Shown here piece by piece: positions 43,066 through 52,050 of a DNA stretch of 64,000 bases (position 1 is its first letter; each line of letters starts with the position of its first letter). The position numbers were made by a program, and so were the translations under genes. The DNA comes from CAVTLG01 sp963802635. GTDB taxonomy: Bacteria > Chloroflexota > Ktedonobacteria > Ktedonobacterales > Ktedonobacteraceae. The stretch covers positions 744,001 to 808,000 of the forward strand of contig CAWDJJ010000003.1 of assembly GCA_963802635.1 (NCBI GenBank). The letters run 5' to 3'. The notes below the pieces were generated by a model. It was not told where the DNA came from. It saw nothing but the letters and a program-made list of their open reading frames with translations, and searched no databases.

Positions 43066-43608
43066 TTACTTCTTAAAGGGCATGCCCAACAATGTGAGCA
43101 GCCGTCGTCCTTCCTGATCAGTATGCGCCGTTGTGACGATACTGATTTCCATGCCACGCAGCTTGTCAATCTTATCATAATCGATTTCAGGAAAGACCAG
43201 TTGTTCGCGCAAGCCCAACGTGTAGTTACCACGACCGTCAAAGGCATCAGGAGAAATACCCTGGAAGTCTCGGATGCGCGGCAGGGCTACGTTAATGACT
43301 TTTTCGAGGAAGTAATACATATGATCACCACGCAAAGTGACCATACAGCCAATCTGCATACCTTCGCGTAACTTGAAAGCTGCTACCGATTTCTTGGCAC
43401 GCGTGATCACGGGACGCTGTCCGGTGATCACCGCCAGGTCAGCAACTGCTGCGTCCATGGCCTTTGCATTTTGGATGACCTCGCCCATGCCAATATTCAC
43501 AACGATCTTATTAACCGTGGGAACCTGCATCGGGTTCTTGTAATTGAACTCCTTGCGCAGGGCAGGCACAACTTCCTGGCGATATTTTTCCTTTAGTTGT
43601 GTTGCCAT
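43066..43608 (-). CDS. rplE: 50S ribosomal protein L5
   Basis: The protein has 180 residues from the ATG at 43608, preceded by GAGGAG. A longer frame upstream would run into rplX and has no homology. ATQLKEKYRQEVVPALRKEF, VNKIVVNIGMGEVIQNAKAM and GMEISIVTTAHTDQEGRRLL are typical. L5 binds 5S rRNA and contacts S13. Confidence 0.96.
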   Translation of the reverse strand: MATQLKEKYRQEVVPALRKEFNYKNPMQVPTVNKIVVNIGMGEVIQNAKAMDAAVADLAVITGQRPVITRAKKSVAAFKLREGMQIGCMVTLRGDHMYYFLEKVINVALPRIRDFQGISPDAFDGRGNYTLGLREQLVFPEIDYDKIDKLRGMEISIVTTAHTDQEGRRLLTLLGMPFKK

Positions 43609-43609
43609 A

Positions 43610-44002
43610 TTAATTACTCCTCGTGCGGTCTTCAATAATCTTATGGCATTTCTTACATACACGCACGGGACGCAATTTTTGCGCGACCCCGAGAGGACGA
43701 CGCTCGCGTGAGACACGCGTGTGCTCGCCACATTCGGTGCACTTCAGCATGACGTTTGAGATATGTATAGGCATAGCTTTCTCAATCACACCGCCTTGCC
43801 GCGTCTGACCTTGCGGACGCACATGCTTTTTCACGACGTTCAGACCCTCAACGATAACCTTGCTAGTCTGTGGCAACGCCCGTGAAACGGTTCCTTCCTT
43901 GCCTCGATCTTTGCCAGTAATGATCAAAACGGTATCACCCTTTTTGATATTCATTTTATTGGCAAGGTGCAGAGGCTTCTTGTCTTTTTGTTGTATTGCC
44001 AT
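43610..44002 (-). CDS. rplX: 50S ribosomal protein L24
   Basis: The protein has 130 residues. The KOW domain is MNIKKGDTVLIITGKDRGKE. The C-terminal part has CxxC pairs (KCTECGEH, CKKCHK), a zinc form seen in many Gram-positive-like lineages. It initiates large-subunit assembly. It ends one base before rplE. Confidence 0.95.
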   Translation of the reverse strand: MAIQQKDKKPLHLANKMNIKKGDTVLIITGKDRGKEGTVSRALPQTSKVIVEGLNVVKKHVRPQGQTRQGGVIEKAMPIHISNVMLKCTECGEHTRVSRERRPLGVAQKLRPVRVCKKCHKIIEDRTRSN

Positions 44003-44013
44003 CTTCTTCCCCG

Positions 44014-44382
44014 TTAGAGCACTTCAGGTGCAAGCGAAACGAGTCGTGCAAAGTTCTTTTCGCGCAATTCACGGGCAACAGGTCCAAAGATACGCGTGCC
44101 GCGCGGATTGTTACCAGCGGCGATGATGACGGCAGCATTCTCGTCAAAGCGAATATGCGAACCATCGGGGCGTGAGTACTCTTTTGCCACACGCACCACG
44201 ACTGCATTCACCACTTCGCCTTTTTTGACTTGCCCATTAGGCGCGGCAACTTTGACGGAAGCCTTGATCACATCACCCACTCCAGCATAACGCTTAGAAG
44301 AACCACTCATCACACGAATACACATAATTTCTTTTGCGCCGGTATTGTCAGCGACCTTCAGACGTGTTTGTGGCTGAATCAT
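44014..44382 (-). CDS. rplN: 50S ribosomal protein L14
   Basis: The protein has 122 residues, exactly the family length, from the ATG at 44382 (MIQPQTRLKVADNTGAKEIM). NPRGTRIFGPVARELREKNF is the conserved end. An upstream extension to 44469 overlaps rpsQ and is rejected. It forms bridges to the small subunit. Confidence 0.96.
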   Translation of the reverse strand: MIQPQTRLKVADNTGAKEIMCIRVMSGSSKRYAGVGDVIKASVKVAAPNGQVKKGEVVNAVVVRVAKEYSRPDGSHIRFDENAAVIIAAGNNPRGTRIFGPVARELREKNFARLVSLAPEVL

Positions 44383-44395
44383 CTGTTCTTTCTCC

Positions 44396-44764
44396 CTATT
44401 CCGCCGACTCTGCTGCGGTCTGGTCAGGTTCAGCCTCGGTCTGAAGTTGTCCCACTGGAACGATGCCACTGCCGGGCTTTACAATTTCGACTAAGCGCCA
44501 GCGCTTCAACTTGCTCAGTGGGCGACTCTCTTCGATACGCACCAAATCGCCAACTTGACAGGCATTTTCTTCATCATGCGCATAAAAACGCTTGGTTTGT
44601 TTATACGTGCGTTTATAGATACGATGCTTTTTCAAGGACTCAACAACGACAACGATTGTCTTGTCCATTTTATTGCTTACCACGCGGCCAACTTTTTGCA
44701 AGCGATGGCTCGTCTGCTGATCCGTTGCCTGCTCCGGCGTGGTTGTAACGTGTTGCTGTGTCAT
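44396..44764 (-). CDS. rpsQ: 30S ribosomal protein S17
   Basis: The protein has 122 residues. The OB fold LQKVGRVVSNKMDKTIVVVV, then RTYKQTKRFYAHDEENACQV is typical. The N-terminal 25 residues and an acidic tail (QLQTEAEPDQTAAESAE) are extra relative to the usual 80-90 residues. It overlaps rpmC by 4 nt. Confidence 0.95.
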   Translation of the reverse strand: MTQQHVTTTPEQATDQQTSHRLQKVGRVVSNKMDKTIVVVVESLKKHRIYKRTYKQTKRFYAHDEENACQVGDLVRIEESRPLSKLKRWRLVEIVKPGSGIVPVGQLQTEAEPDQTAAESAE

Positions 44765-44970
44765 GCCTCATTCTCCAACACGGTTATGCGATGCAGCACA
44801 CGGGCAATATCTTTGCGCGTCTGTGCAAACACACGACTGTCCTTTACTTCACCACGCTGCTGTTGCAAGCGGAGGTTGAACATCTTCAGTCGGAGGTCCT
44901 GCAATGTACGTTGGGCTGTCCCATAGGACATCTCCTGGATCTCTTTACGACGTTCATTAAGCTTCGACAC
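44761..44970 (-). CDS. rpmC: 50S ribosomal protein L29
   Basis: The protein has 69 residues, two helices: RTLQDLRLKMFNLRLQQQRG and VFAQTRKDIARVLHRITVLE. It lies at the peptide exit and docks trigger factor and SRP. The start is GTG within the rplP 3' end (14-nt overlap). Confidence 0.93.
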   Translation of the reverse strand: MSKLNERRKEIQEMSYGTAQRTLQDLRLKMFNLRLQQQRGEVKDSRVFAQTRKDIARVLHRITVLENEA

Positions 44971-45388
44971 TCTCCGCCTCCCCTCGTGTAATAAAGCGTG
45001 TCTTTACCGGTAATTTATGTCCAGCCAGGCGCACAGCTTCTTTAGCAATCTCCTCGCTAACTCCACCGATCTCAAAAATGATGCGTCCAGGCTTCACAAC
45101 TGCTACCCAGTGATCGACTGCACCTTTACCGCTACCCATACGGGTTTCAGCAGGTTTGGCCGTGATCGGCTTATCAGGAAACACGCGTATCCACACTTTT
45201 CCACCGCGCTTCATAAAGCGGGTGAGCGCGATACGCGCTGATTCAATCTGACGAGCCTCCATCCAACAGGCCTCCAACGCTTGCAGACCAAATTCACCAA
45301 AGGCGAGGGTACTACCACGCTGGGCCTCACCTTTCATGCGCCCGCGATGCTGTCGGCGATATTTTGTACGTGATGGTGCCAATAACAT
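44957..45388 (-). CDS. rplP: 50S ribosomal protein L16
   Basis: The protein has 143 residues. MLLAPSRTKYRRQHRGRMKG, then GKVWIRVFPDKPITAKPAET and GSGKGAVDHWVAVVKPGRII are diagnostic. It helps accommodate aminoacyl-tRNA. GAGGAGAGCGAAGCC precedes the ATG and lies just after the alternative rpsC stop at 45403. Confidence 0.97.
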   Translation of the reverse strand: MLLAPSRTKYRRQHRGRMKGEAQRGSTLAFGEFGLQALEACWMEARQIESARIALTRFMKRGGKVWIRVFPDKPITAKPAETRMGSGKGAVDHWVAVVKPGRIIFEIGGVSEEIAKEAVRLAGHKLPVKTRFITRGEAESVEA

Positions 45389-45402
45389 GGCTTCGCTCTC
45401 CT

Positions 45403-46582
45403 CTATTCGCTCTGAGTGGTCTCAGTAGCAGCGTTATCTGTCGTTGGTGTCGCAGGCGGCGGCGTTGGTGTCGCAGGCGGCTTTGGCGGAGTTACTTGCG
45501 CCTGCACAACAGGAGTCGCATGGTAGCTGGCTCCGAGTTTCGCTGCTCCGAGCGTTTGCTGGTGCTTGTTCAGCACGAGGCCGCCGTGGTGGGCGATCTC
45601 CCTGCGGTCGGTCTCCCTGCTGCCGTGGCGGACGTGGTGGCCGATCTCCCTGCGGGCGATCCCCTTGTGGCCGATCTCCCTGTGGACGATCTCCCTGCTG
45701 CCGTGGCGGACGTGGTGGCCGATCTCCCTGTGGGCGTGGTGGGCGATCTCCTTGTGGTCGGTCTCCCTGCGGACGTGGCGGACGCGGACCACGTTCTCCC
45801 TGTGGGCGATCCCCACGTGGAGCACCACGATCTCCGCCACGACGCTCGCCGCGATCTCCACCGCGTCGATCTCCACGCTCTGTCCGTTCGCGTGGCGCAA
45901 AGGTTTGTTGAGCAGCCACTGGCTGAGCCTCACCTGGCTCACGGCGCTTGCTGGGCAGAATATCGCCCAGATAAATCCATACTTTAATACCAATAACACC
46001 AAATGTCGTATGCGCCTCAGCTTGACCATAATCAATGTTGGCACGCAGAGTTTGCAGGGGAACGCTCCCTTCAACCTCTTTTTCTGAGCGCGCGATTTCC
46101 GCACCACCCAGGCGACCACCTACGATGATCTTGATACCCTTCGCATTGGCACGCATCGACTTCTGGACAGCCTGCTTCATCGCACGGCGGAATGAAACAC
46201 GCTTTTCCAACTGCTCTGCGATGCTGCGCCCAACCAGAGTTGCGTCCAATTCAGGCTGACGGATCTCAATGATATCCATACGCACACGGCGCTTCTTGGT
46301 CTTTGTCTCTAGCAGATTGCGTAGCCGATCAACTTTTTCACCACTTTTGCCAATCACGATACCAGGTTTCGCGGTATGAACTTTTACTAATACCTGATCA
46401 GCGGCGGCGCGCTCAATCTCGATGCGCGAGACAGAAGCATTGGACAGCTCTTTGCTGATGATACGTCGGATCTGCACATCTTCTGCATAGATATTGCTAT
46501 ACTCACGCTCGGCAAACCAGCGAGACTGCCAGCCCTTTACGACGCCGAGTCTGAACCCATTGGGATGTACTTTATGTCCCAA
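45403..46582 (-). CDS. rpsC: 30S ribosomal protein S3 with PQGDRP-repeat tail; apparent frameshift
   Basis: Residues 1-215 are canonical S3: GHKVHPNGFRLGVVKGWQSR, KH-domain GxxG in GIVIGKSGEKVDRL, and the C-terminal domain ending GIKVWIYLGDILPSKRR. Beyond 230 an Arg/Gly tract turns into tandem PQGDRP/PRPPRQQGDR repeats. In the starting frame it runs to a stop at 45434 with an odd Cys-rich end. A +1 shift near 45.5-45.6 kb gives a natural-looking Pro/Thr tail (VTPPKPPATPTPPPATPTTD) ending at 45403, 14 nt before rplP. The start is TTG after AAGGAGGG. Confidence 0.88.
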
Positions 46583-46606
46583 AAGTGTCCCTCCTTCTTA
46601 GCGGCC

Positions 46607-46958
46607 TTAACGACCAGCGTCTGCCGGATCATCTGATACAATCACAGTGACATGACAATAACGCCGCAAAATACGTGCCGCGCGACCATGTGACCGTGGT
46701 TTTACCCGCTTAATCCGAAACGCAGTCATCCGCCACAATATTGAGAATATACAGGTCATCTGGATCGAGATTGTAGTTATTCTCCGCATTTGCTGCCGCC
46801 GATGACACCACTTTGCTGACCGGTGTCGCTCCCGCGTTGGGCAAGAACTGGAGAATAGCCAGAGCCTCATTTACGCGAAGCCCTTTCACCGCGTTCGTAA
46901 CCAGACGCATTTTGCGCGGCGGAATGCCAATATCCTTTGCAATAGCCCTGACTTGCAT
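46607..46958 (-). CDS. rplV: 50S ribosomal protein L22, apparent single-base frameshift
   Basis: The ATG at 46958 (MQVRAIAKDIGIPPRKMRLV) has AAGAGG upstream. The starting frame covers NYNLDPDDLYILNIVADD and then stops at 46710. The missing C-terminal strand (FRIKRVKPRSHGRAARILRR, then HVTVIVSD) follows immediately in the +1 frame and ends at 46607. One extra base near 46720-46735 (TGACTGCG) explains it. L22 lines the exit tunnel and is essential, so an error in the sequence is the simplest reading. Confidence 0.88.
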
Positions 46959-47089
46959 CTCATACCTCTTCAAGGGCCGATCAATTGGACCCTACACATT
47001 GTTCCTCAGGGCGTCGCTTGTGCTCGACATATTGTATGCCGGGGGCAACACCCTGGGGGGCTCGGTTTTGTGAGCCTCAACACTGACCA

Positions 47090-47377
47090 CTAACGAACTG
47101 AAGTGGTTTTCTCACTCTTGCCGCCCGCATGACCCCGGAAATGCCGGGTAGGAGCGAACTCACCTAACTTATGGCCGACCATGTTTTCGCTGATATAGAT
47201 AGGAACATGCGTCTTCCCATTATGTACACCGATAGTCATACCGACCATTTCGGGGAAGATCATCGAGGCGCGGGACCACGTTTTGATCAAACGACGGTCG
47301 CCGCTACGGCGCATTACCAGCACTTTCTTCCTGAGCGATTCATGGATGTACGGCCCTTTTTTCCTTGAGCGCGACAT
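47090..47377 (-). CDS. rpsS: 30S ribosomal protein S19
   Basis: The protein has 95 residues. MSRSRKKGPYIHESLRKKVL and VGHKLGEFAPTRHFRGHAGG are the S19 signatures. It sits in the head near S13. GGAGGA precedes the ATG, directly after rplB. A 131-bp gap separates it from rplV. Confidence 0.97.
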   Translation of the reverse strand: MSRSRKKGPYIHESLRKKVLVMRRSGDRRLIKTWSRASMIFPEMVGMTIGVHNGKTHVPIYISENMVGHKLGEFAPTRHFRGHAGGKSEKTTSVR

Positions 47378-47379
47378 GG

Positions 47380-48219
47380 CTACTTCCTCCTCCTACCAGC
47401 ATTACGGCGTCGGACTATGAAGCGGTCGGTCCGCTTATTACTGCGCGTCTTGTAACCCATGGCTGGCTTACCCCAGGGGGTCTGTGGCTGCCCACCGATA
47501 GGTGCGCGTCCCTCACCACCACCATGTGGGTGATCGGTCGGATTCATCGCGGAACCACGCACGGTTGGGCGACGACCAAGATGGCGCGATTTGCCAGCCT
47601 TGCCGACGCTGCGGTTCTCGTGGTCCACGTTGCCGACCTGTCCAATGGTCGCCATGCAGAGAATGTGGACATTGCGCTGCTCGCCTGATGGCAGACGCAG
47701 GAGCGCATAGTCACCTTCTTTTGCCATTAACTGCGCGCCAACGCCTGCGCCACGCACCATTTGACCACCACGGCCACGCTCCAGTTCGACGTTATGAATG
47801 GTCGTGCCTGTCGGAATATTCTTCAGTGGCAGCGCGTTGCCGACCCGGATGTCGGCTTCTGGACCAGCCTCTACACGATCACCAACTTTAAGACCTACGG
47901 GAGCGATAATGTAGCGCTTCTCGCCGTCCAGGTAATGCAATAGCGCGATACGAGCCGAGCGATTGGGATCATATTCAATGGCCGCTACCCTGGCTGGTAC
48001 GCCTAGTTTATTACGCTTAAAGTCAATAATACGATAAGCTCGTTTCGCCCCACCACCACGATGGCGGGTCGTAATCTTGCCCTGGTTATTACGTCCAGCA
48101 TGCTTTTTAAGCTTGACTGTCAGAGATTTCTCTGGCTTTGTCTTCGTGATCTCCTCGAATGTTGAGACCGACATGCCGCGACGTCCAGGAGATGTTGGTC
48201 GATACTGTCTAGTTGGCAT
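47380..48219 (-). CDS. rplB: 50S ribosomal protein L2
   Basis: The protein has 279 residues, regular length. GRNNQGKITTRHRGGGAKRA, PRED-like AIEYDPNRSARIALLHYLDG, and AMNPTDHPHGGGEGRAPIGG with the functionally important His are all present. L2 supports the peptidyl-transferase centre. Ends 2 bp before rpsS. Confidence 0.98.
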   Translation of the reverse strand: MPTRQYRPTSPGRRGMSVSTFEEITKTKPEKSLTVKLKKHAGRNNQGKITTRHRGGGAKRAYRIIDFKRNKLGVPARVAAIEYDPNRSARIALLHYLDGEKRYIIAPVGLKVGDRVEAGPEADIRVGNALPLKNIPTGTTIHNVELERGRGGQMVRGAGVGAQLMAKEGDYALLRLPSGEQRNVHILCMATIGQVGNVDHENRSVGKAGKSRHLGRRPTVRGSAMNPTDHPHGGGEGRAPIGGQPQTPWGKPAMGYKTRSNKRTDRFIVRRRNAGRRRK

Positions 48220-48230
48220 CTCTCAATCCC

Positions 48231-48527
48231 CTATGCCTTCAATGCATCGATTGTCTGTCCCTCTCGAATGGTGACAATCGCTTTTTTCCACTCGCGGGCC
48301 TCTACAGGTCGAGGAGCAGCTCCCTTGCGACGGATTAGCTTCGGTTTGCCAGGCATACGCATGACATTTACCGAAACCACATTCACTTTGAAGAGCGTCT
48401 CTACCGCACGACGGATATCAATTTTATTGGCACGTAACGCCACTTTGAAGGTATACTGATTTCGCTCTTGCAGCTTGACCGATTTCTCAGTCACTATACC
48501 CTGGCGCAGTATTTCTGTGATTTCCAC
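48231..48527 (-). CDS. rplW: 50S ribosomal protein L23
   Basis: The protein has 98 residues. ILRQGIVTEKSVKLQERNQY and NKIDIRRAVETLFKVNVVSV match L23, the exit-site docking protein for trigger factor and SRP. The start is GTG after AGGAGGAG. Confidence 0.96.
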   Translation of the reverse strand: MEITEILRQGIVTEKSVKLQERNQYTFKVALRANKIDIRRAVETLFKVNVVSVNVMRMPGKPKLIRRKGAAPRPVEAREWKKAIVTIREGQTIDALKA

Positions 48528-48545
48528 AGCTGTTCTCCTCCTGGT

Positions 48546-49340
48546 CTACGCTTCGCTCGTCGGCTCTTCTTCCTCTGTGAGGTCTTCAGATGCCGAGTCT
48601 TCAGCTTGCTCAAGCTCTTCCGCATCTTCAGGAACCGTAGCGCTTATCGCGTCTGTCTCTGTTGCTTCATCGTCGGCGATTTTCCGGCTTGCCTCCTCAG
48701 CGCTTATGCCTTCGCCGAAGACCAGTTCGATCCAACGCACTGTTTGCACTGGCATGATCACGTAATCGTGCTTGAGCAACTCCACAACGTTGATCGAGGA
48801 GACATGCTGTACTTTGGCGCTGGGAATGTTGCGTGTTGATAACACGACACTTTCATCGCGCCGTGGTAGCACCACCAATACGCGCTTGCCCGCGCTGGAG
48901 GGCAAGTTACTCAGGATTTCTAACATGTCCTTGGTGCGTGGAGTAACCAACGACAGCTTATTTACGACGATTAAACTCTCGTTCGCTACTTTGTCGGACA
49001 AAGCAGAACGAATAGCCAGGCGGCGCACTTTCTTGGGCACGTCATGATGATAAGGATGCGGTCGCGGACCGAATGCAATACCACCGTGGCGGAACTGGGG
49101 AGCACGCGTACTACCCTGACGGGCGTTACCTGTTCCCTTCTGCCTGTATGGCTTTTTGTTACCACCCGATACTTCACTACGAGTCTTGGTTGAGGCGTTT
49201 CCCTGGCGGCGATTCACCAGTTGTGCGGTAACAACCTGATGGAGCACTGCCACGTTAGGGGTAACTCCGAACACCTGCTCGCTCAGTTCGAGCTGTTCTA
49301 TGGTCTCTCCGGCCTGATTATATACTGTAGTCGAGGGCAT
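48546..49340 (-). CDS. rplD: 50S ribosomal protein L4 with acidic tail
   Basis: The protein has 264 residues against about 205. The core is canonical: TKTRSEVSGGNKKPYRQKGT, GNARQGSTRAPQFRHGGIAF, and VQHVSSINVVELLKHDYVIM. The last 55 residues are Glu/Ala/Ser-rich (EEASRKIADDEATETDAISA). L4 lines the exit tunnel and autoregulates the S10 operon in E. coli. Confidence 0.96.
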   Translation of the reverse strand: MPSTTVYNQAGETIEQLELSEQVFGVTPNVAVLHQVVTAQLVNRRQGNASTKTRSEVSGGNKKPYRQKGTGNARQGSTRAPQFRHGGIAFGPRPHPYHHDVPKKVRRLAIRSALSDKVANESLIVVNKLSLVTPRTKDMLEILSNLPSSAGKRVLVVLPRRDESVVLSTRNIPSAKVQHVSSINVVELLKHDYVIMPVQTVRWIELVFGEGISAEEASRKIADDEATETDAISATVPEDAEELEQAEDSASEDLTEEEEPTSEA

Positions 49341-49346
49341 TTCGGT

Positions 49347-50180
49347 TTACCTCATCACATGCTTTTTAATCATGAGCAAGCCGCCATTGGCACCAGGTAC
49401 CGAACCCTTAACCACCAGCAGGTTACGCTCAGGATCAGCTTGAATTATTTGCAACTTCTTGGCTGTCACGCGTGCATTTCCCATACGGCCTGCCATACGG
49501 GTGCCTTTGAGTACACGACCGGGCGTCGTACCGGAACCAATAGAACCGGGTGCACGCGTGCGATCCGATTGACCATGAGTCTTGGGTCCACCACGGAAGC
49601 CATGACGTTTGACACCACCCTGGAAGCCTTTGCCTTTAGTTGTGCCCACGATATCCACTGACTCACCATCAGTAAATAGGCTCACATCAAATGCTGCGCC
49701 AAGTTCCACATTTTCTGTGGTTGTACCATCCTGTAGACCAACCTCGCGAATGAACTTGAATGGTCCGACGGCTGGTCCAGGACGACGCTGGCGATTTGCT
49801 TGCACTTTCAGCAATTTCCTGATTTGTTTGGTTGTCTTTTCCTGCGCGGCTGGCCCGCTCTCACCTTGCTCAGCGTCAGTAGCGCCTTCTTCTGACTTTG
49901 CTTTTGCGCGCTGCTCTTGTTGATATGTTTGTAAGCTTTTGCGCTGTGCCTTCAATAATGGCAGGCTTTGTCCAAGATGTCCTAACTCGGGACGCGTCAC
50001 ATTTTTGGTTGTCGTCTGCTCAAAACCAATCTGGACTGCCTCGTAGCCATCGCGCGTCACAGTCTTTACCTGCGTCACCACACAGGGACCGGCTTCAATA
50101 ACCGTCACCGGAATGACTATGCCGTTGGGTCCAAACACCTGGGTCATACCGACCTTCCTGCCCAACAATGCATTCAGCAT
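49347..50180 (-). CDS. rplC: 50S ribosomal protein L3 with internal insertion
   Basis: About 277 residues from the ATG at 50180 (MLNALLGRKVGMTQVFGPNG), which has AGAGGTGA 7 nt upstream; the ATG at 50201 is less well placed. The second half is typical (VDIVGTTKGKGFQGGVKRHG, GSIGSGTTPGRVLKGTRMAG). About residues 90-145 are an Ala/Glu/Lys/Gln-rich insertion (QRAKAKSEEGATDAEQGESG) absent from the usual ~210-residue L3. It initiates 50S assembly. Confidence 0.95.
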   Translation of the reverse strand: MLNALLGRKVGMTQVFGPNGIVIPVTVIEAGPCVVTQVKTVTRDGYEAVQIGFEQTTTKNVTRPELGHLGQSLPLLKAQRKSLQTYQQEQRAKAKSEEGATDAEQGESGPAAQEKTTKQIRKLLKVQANRQRRPGPAVGPFKFIREVGLQDGTTTENVELGAAFDVSLFTDGESVDIVGTTKGKGFQGGVKRHGFRGGPKTHGQSDRTRAPGSIGSGTTPGRVLKGTRMAGRMGNARVTAKKLQIIQADPERNLLVVKGSVPGANGGLLMIKKHVMR

Positions 50181-50315
50181 ATTCTTCACCTCTCTACTCA
50201 TTCAGGAGCGCCGCGCAACCACGTCTGGCGTTGCCTGAATGCACAGTAGCTCTCCTCAACTCCAGGGATCTAGGCATCAATTTCCGAAACCTACGCTCTG
50301 AAACCAGAGATGGCC

Positions 50316-50633
50316 CTAGAGTTTTACTTCGATATCCACGCCTGCGGGCAGATTCAAACGTGTCAGGGCTTCTACCGTCTTGTTCGTCGGATCAATGATA
50401 TCAATCAAGCGCTTATGTGTACGAATCTCGAATTGTTCACGAGCATCCTTGTCAATAAACGGTGATCGCATAACTGTGTATTTTTCGATCTCCGTTGGCA
50501 GTGGCACTGGCCCTGAAACGCGTGCCCCTGTCTGTTGCGCAGTATCCACGATCTGAATCGCCGACTGATCAAGAATGCGATGATCGAACGCCTTGAGGCG
50601 AATACGGATACGCTGTTTTACTCCCGTAGCCAT
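50316..50633 (-). CDS. rpsJ: 30S ribosomal protein S10
   Basis: The protein has 105 residues. QRIRIRLKAFDHRILDQSAI and SGPVPLPTEIEKYTVMRSPF, then FEIRTHKRLIDIIDPT are S10 (NusE) marks. It works in both the ribosome and antitermination complexes. First gene of the S10 group, AGGAGAG before the ATG. Confidence 0.97.
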   Translation of the reverse strand: MATGVKQRIRIRLKAFDHRILDQSAIQIVDTAQQTGARVSGPVPLPTEIEKYTVMRSPFIDKDAREQFEIRTHKRLIDIIDPTNKTVEALTRLNLPAGVDIEVKL

Positions 50634-50654
50634 GTTTCTCTCCTGATACGGATA

Positions 50655-50710
50655 AGGGTCAGAGGGCGCTCTTGCTCACGATGAGCGTGTCCATGACCCT
50701 GTGACGCCCT
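50655..50710 (-). repeat. Nested hairpins between tuf and rpsJ
   Basis: AGGGTCA (50655-50661) pairs with TGACCCT (50694-50700), GGGCG (50664-50668) with CGCCC (50705-50709), and GCTCA-CGA-TGAGC (50674-50686) forms the tip. It may terminate tuf transcripts or control the S10 operon; not a match to the E. coli L4 leader that I can recognise. Confidence 0.4.
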
Positions 50711-51914
50711 AGCTGATGACCTGTGTGCAGATACCAGCACCAACGGTACGACCACCTTCGCGAATGGCGAATTTGACGCCCTCTTCCATTGCCACCGGCT
50801 GAATCAATTCGACCGTCATCTCAATGTTATCGCCCGGGATCACCATCTCCACTCCCTCCGGCAGCTTGATCGCCCCCGTCACGTCTGTCGTGCGCACATA
50901 GAACTGTGGACGATAGCCGTTGAAGAAAGGTGTGTGGCGTCCACCCTCCTCTTTGGAGAGCACATACACCTGCGCCTTAAAGTTCATATGTGGTTTGATC
51001 GAACCCGGCTTTGCCAGTACTTGCCCACGCTCGATGTCTGCACGCTCAATGCCACGCAGCAGACAGCCCACGTTATCGCCCGCCAGACCTTGATCCAGCG
51101 TCTTCTGGAACATTTCCACACCCGTCACCACCACATTGCGGGTCAGCTCCTGCATGCCCACGATCTCCACATTGTCACCGACTTTGACGATGCCGCGCTC
51201 GATACGGCCTGTCGCCACAGTACCGCGTCCCTTAATGCCGAAGACATCTTCAATCGGCATCAAGAATGGCTGATCGGTCGCGCGTGGGGGCGTGGGGATA
51301 TACTCGTCCACCTGATCCATCAACTCCCAGATGCACTTGGCGGCGGGATCATTGCGTGAGAGGTCGCCTTTGCTCTCCAGGGCCAGCAAGGCCGAGCCGC
51401 GAATCACCGGGACATCGTCGCCAGGGAAATCGTACTTGGAGAGCAGTTCGCGTACTTCCAGTTCAACCAGCTCCAACAACTCTTCGTCTTCCATCATATC
51501 CACTTTGTTGAGGAAGACGACCATAGCCGGGACTTCGACCTGCTCGGCCAGCAAGACGTGTTCACGGGTCTGGGGCATCGGACCATCAGGAGCGCTCACC
51601 ACCAGGATCGCTCCGTCCATCTGGGCGGCCCCGGTGATCATATTCTTAATGTAGTCAGCGTGGCCTGGGCAGTCGACATGCGCGTAGTGGCGCTTCTCAG
51701 TCTCGTACTCCAGGTGAGCGATAGCAATGGTGATGCCACGCTCGCGCTCTTCAGGCGCTTTGTCGATCTGGTCAAATGCAGTATATTTAGCAAGCTGAGC
51801 GGAAGCTAATACTTTTGTGATAGCTGCCGTCAGGGTCGTCTTGCCGTGGTCAATGTGACCAATGGTGCCAACGTTCACATGCGGTTTTGTCCGCTCGAAC
51901 TTCTTCTTCGCCAT
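50709..51914 (-). CDS. tuf: Elongation factor Tu
   Basis: The protein has 401 residues. G1 GHIDHGKTTLT, G2 ERERGITI, G3 DCPGHADYIKNM, G4 NKVDMMEDEE and SALLALESKG are all present, followed by domain 2 (GRGTVATGRIERGIVKVGDN) and the C-terminal FAIREGGRTVGAG. It brings aminoacyl-tRNA to the ribosome. One copy lies here, after fusA. Confidence 0.98.
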   Translation of the reverse strand: MAKKKFERTKPHVNVGTIGHIDHGKTTLTAAITKVLASAQLAKYTAFDQIDKAPEERERGITIAIAHLEYETEKRHYAHVDCPGHADYIKNMITGAAQMDGAILVVSAPDGPMPQTREHVLLAEQVEVPAMVVFLNKVDMMEDEELLELVELEVRELLSKYDFPGDDVPVIRGSALLALESKGDLSRNDPAAKCIWELMDQVDEYIPTPPRATDQPFLMPIEDVFGIKGRGTVATGRIERGIVKVGDNVEIVGMQELTRNVVVTGVEMFQKTLDQGLAGDNVGCLLRGIERADIERGQVLAKPGSIKPHMNFKAQVYVLSKEEGGRHTPFFNGYRPQFYVRTTDVTGAIKLPEGVEMVIPGDNIEMTVELIQPVAMEEGVKFAIREGGRTVGAGICTQVIS

Positions 51915-52023
51915 TTCTATTCCTCGTTTGTTCCAATTTCATACAACTGCAATGCAGGCATGAGTCAAAAAGATGCTGTTACGCGGTAGGCCTGTTCCCT
52001 GAATTCGGCACCGCGTGGGCATG

Positions 52024-52050
52024 AGTATAACAGATAATTTCGCTTCACAA
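52024..52050 (-). promoter_or_regulatory. Possible promoter of tuf
   Basis: On the minus strand TTGTGA (52050-52045) and TATACT (52029-52024), but with only a 15-bp spacer. It lies in the 329-bp fusA-tuf gap, so separate expression of tuf is plausible. Confidence 0.4.

Noticed and set aside
45444..45911. Plus-strand Gly/Arg/Ser-Pro-Cys repeat frame opposite rpsC
   Set aside because: It is a shadow of the PQGDRP-encoding DNA repeats and has no ribosome-binding site or homology.
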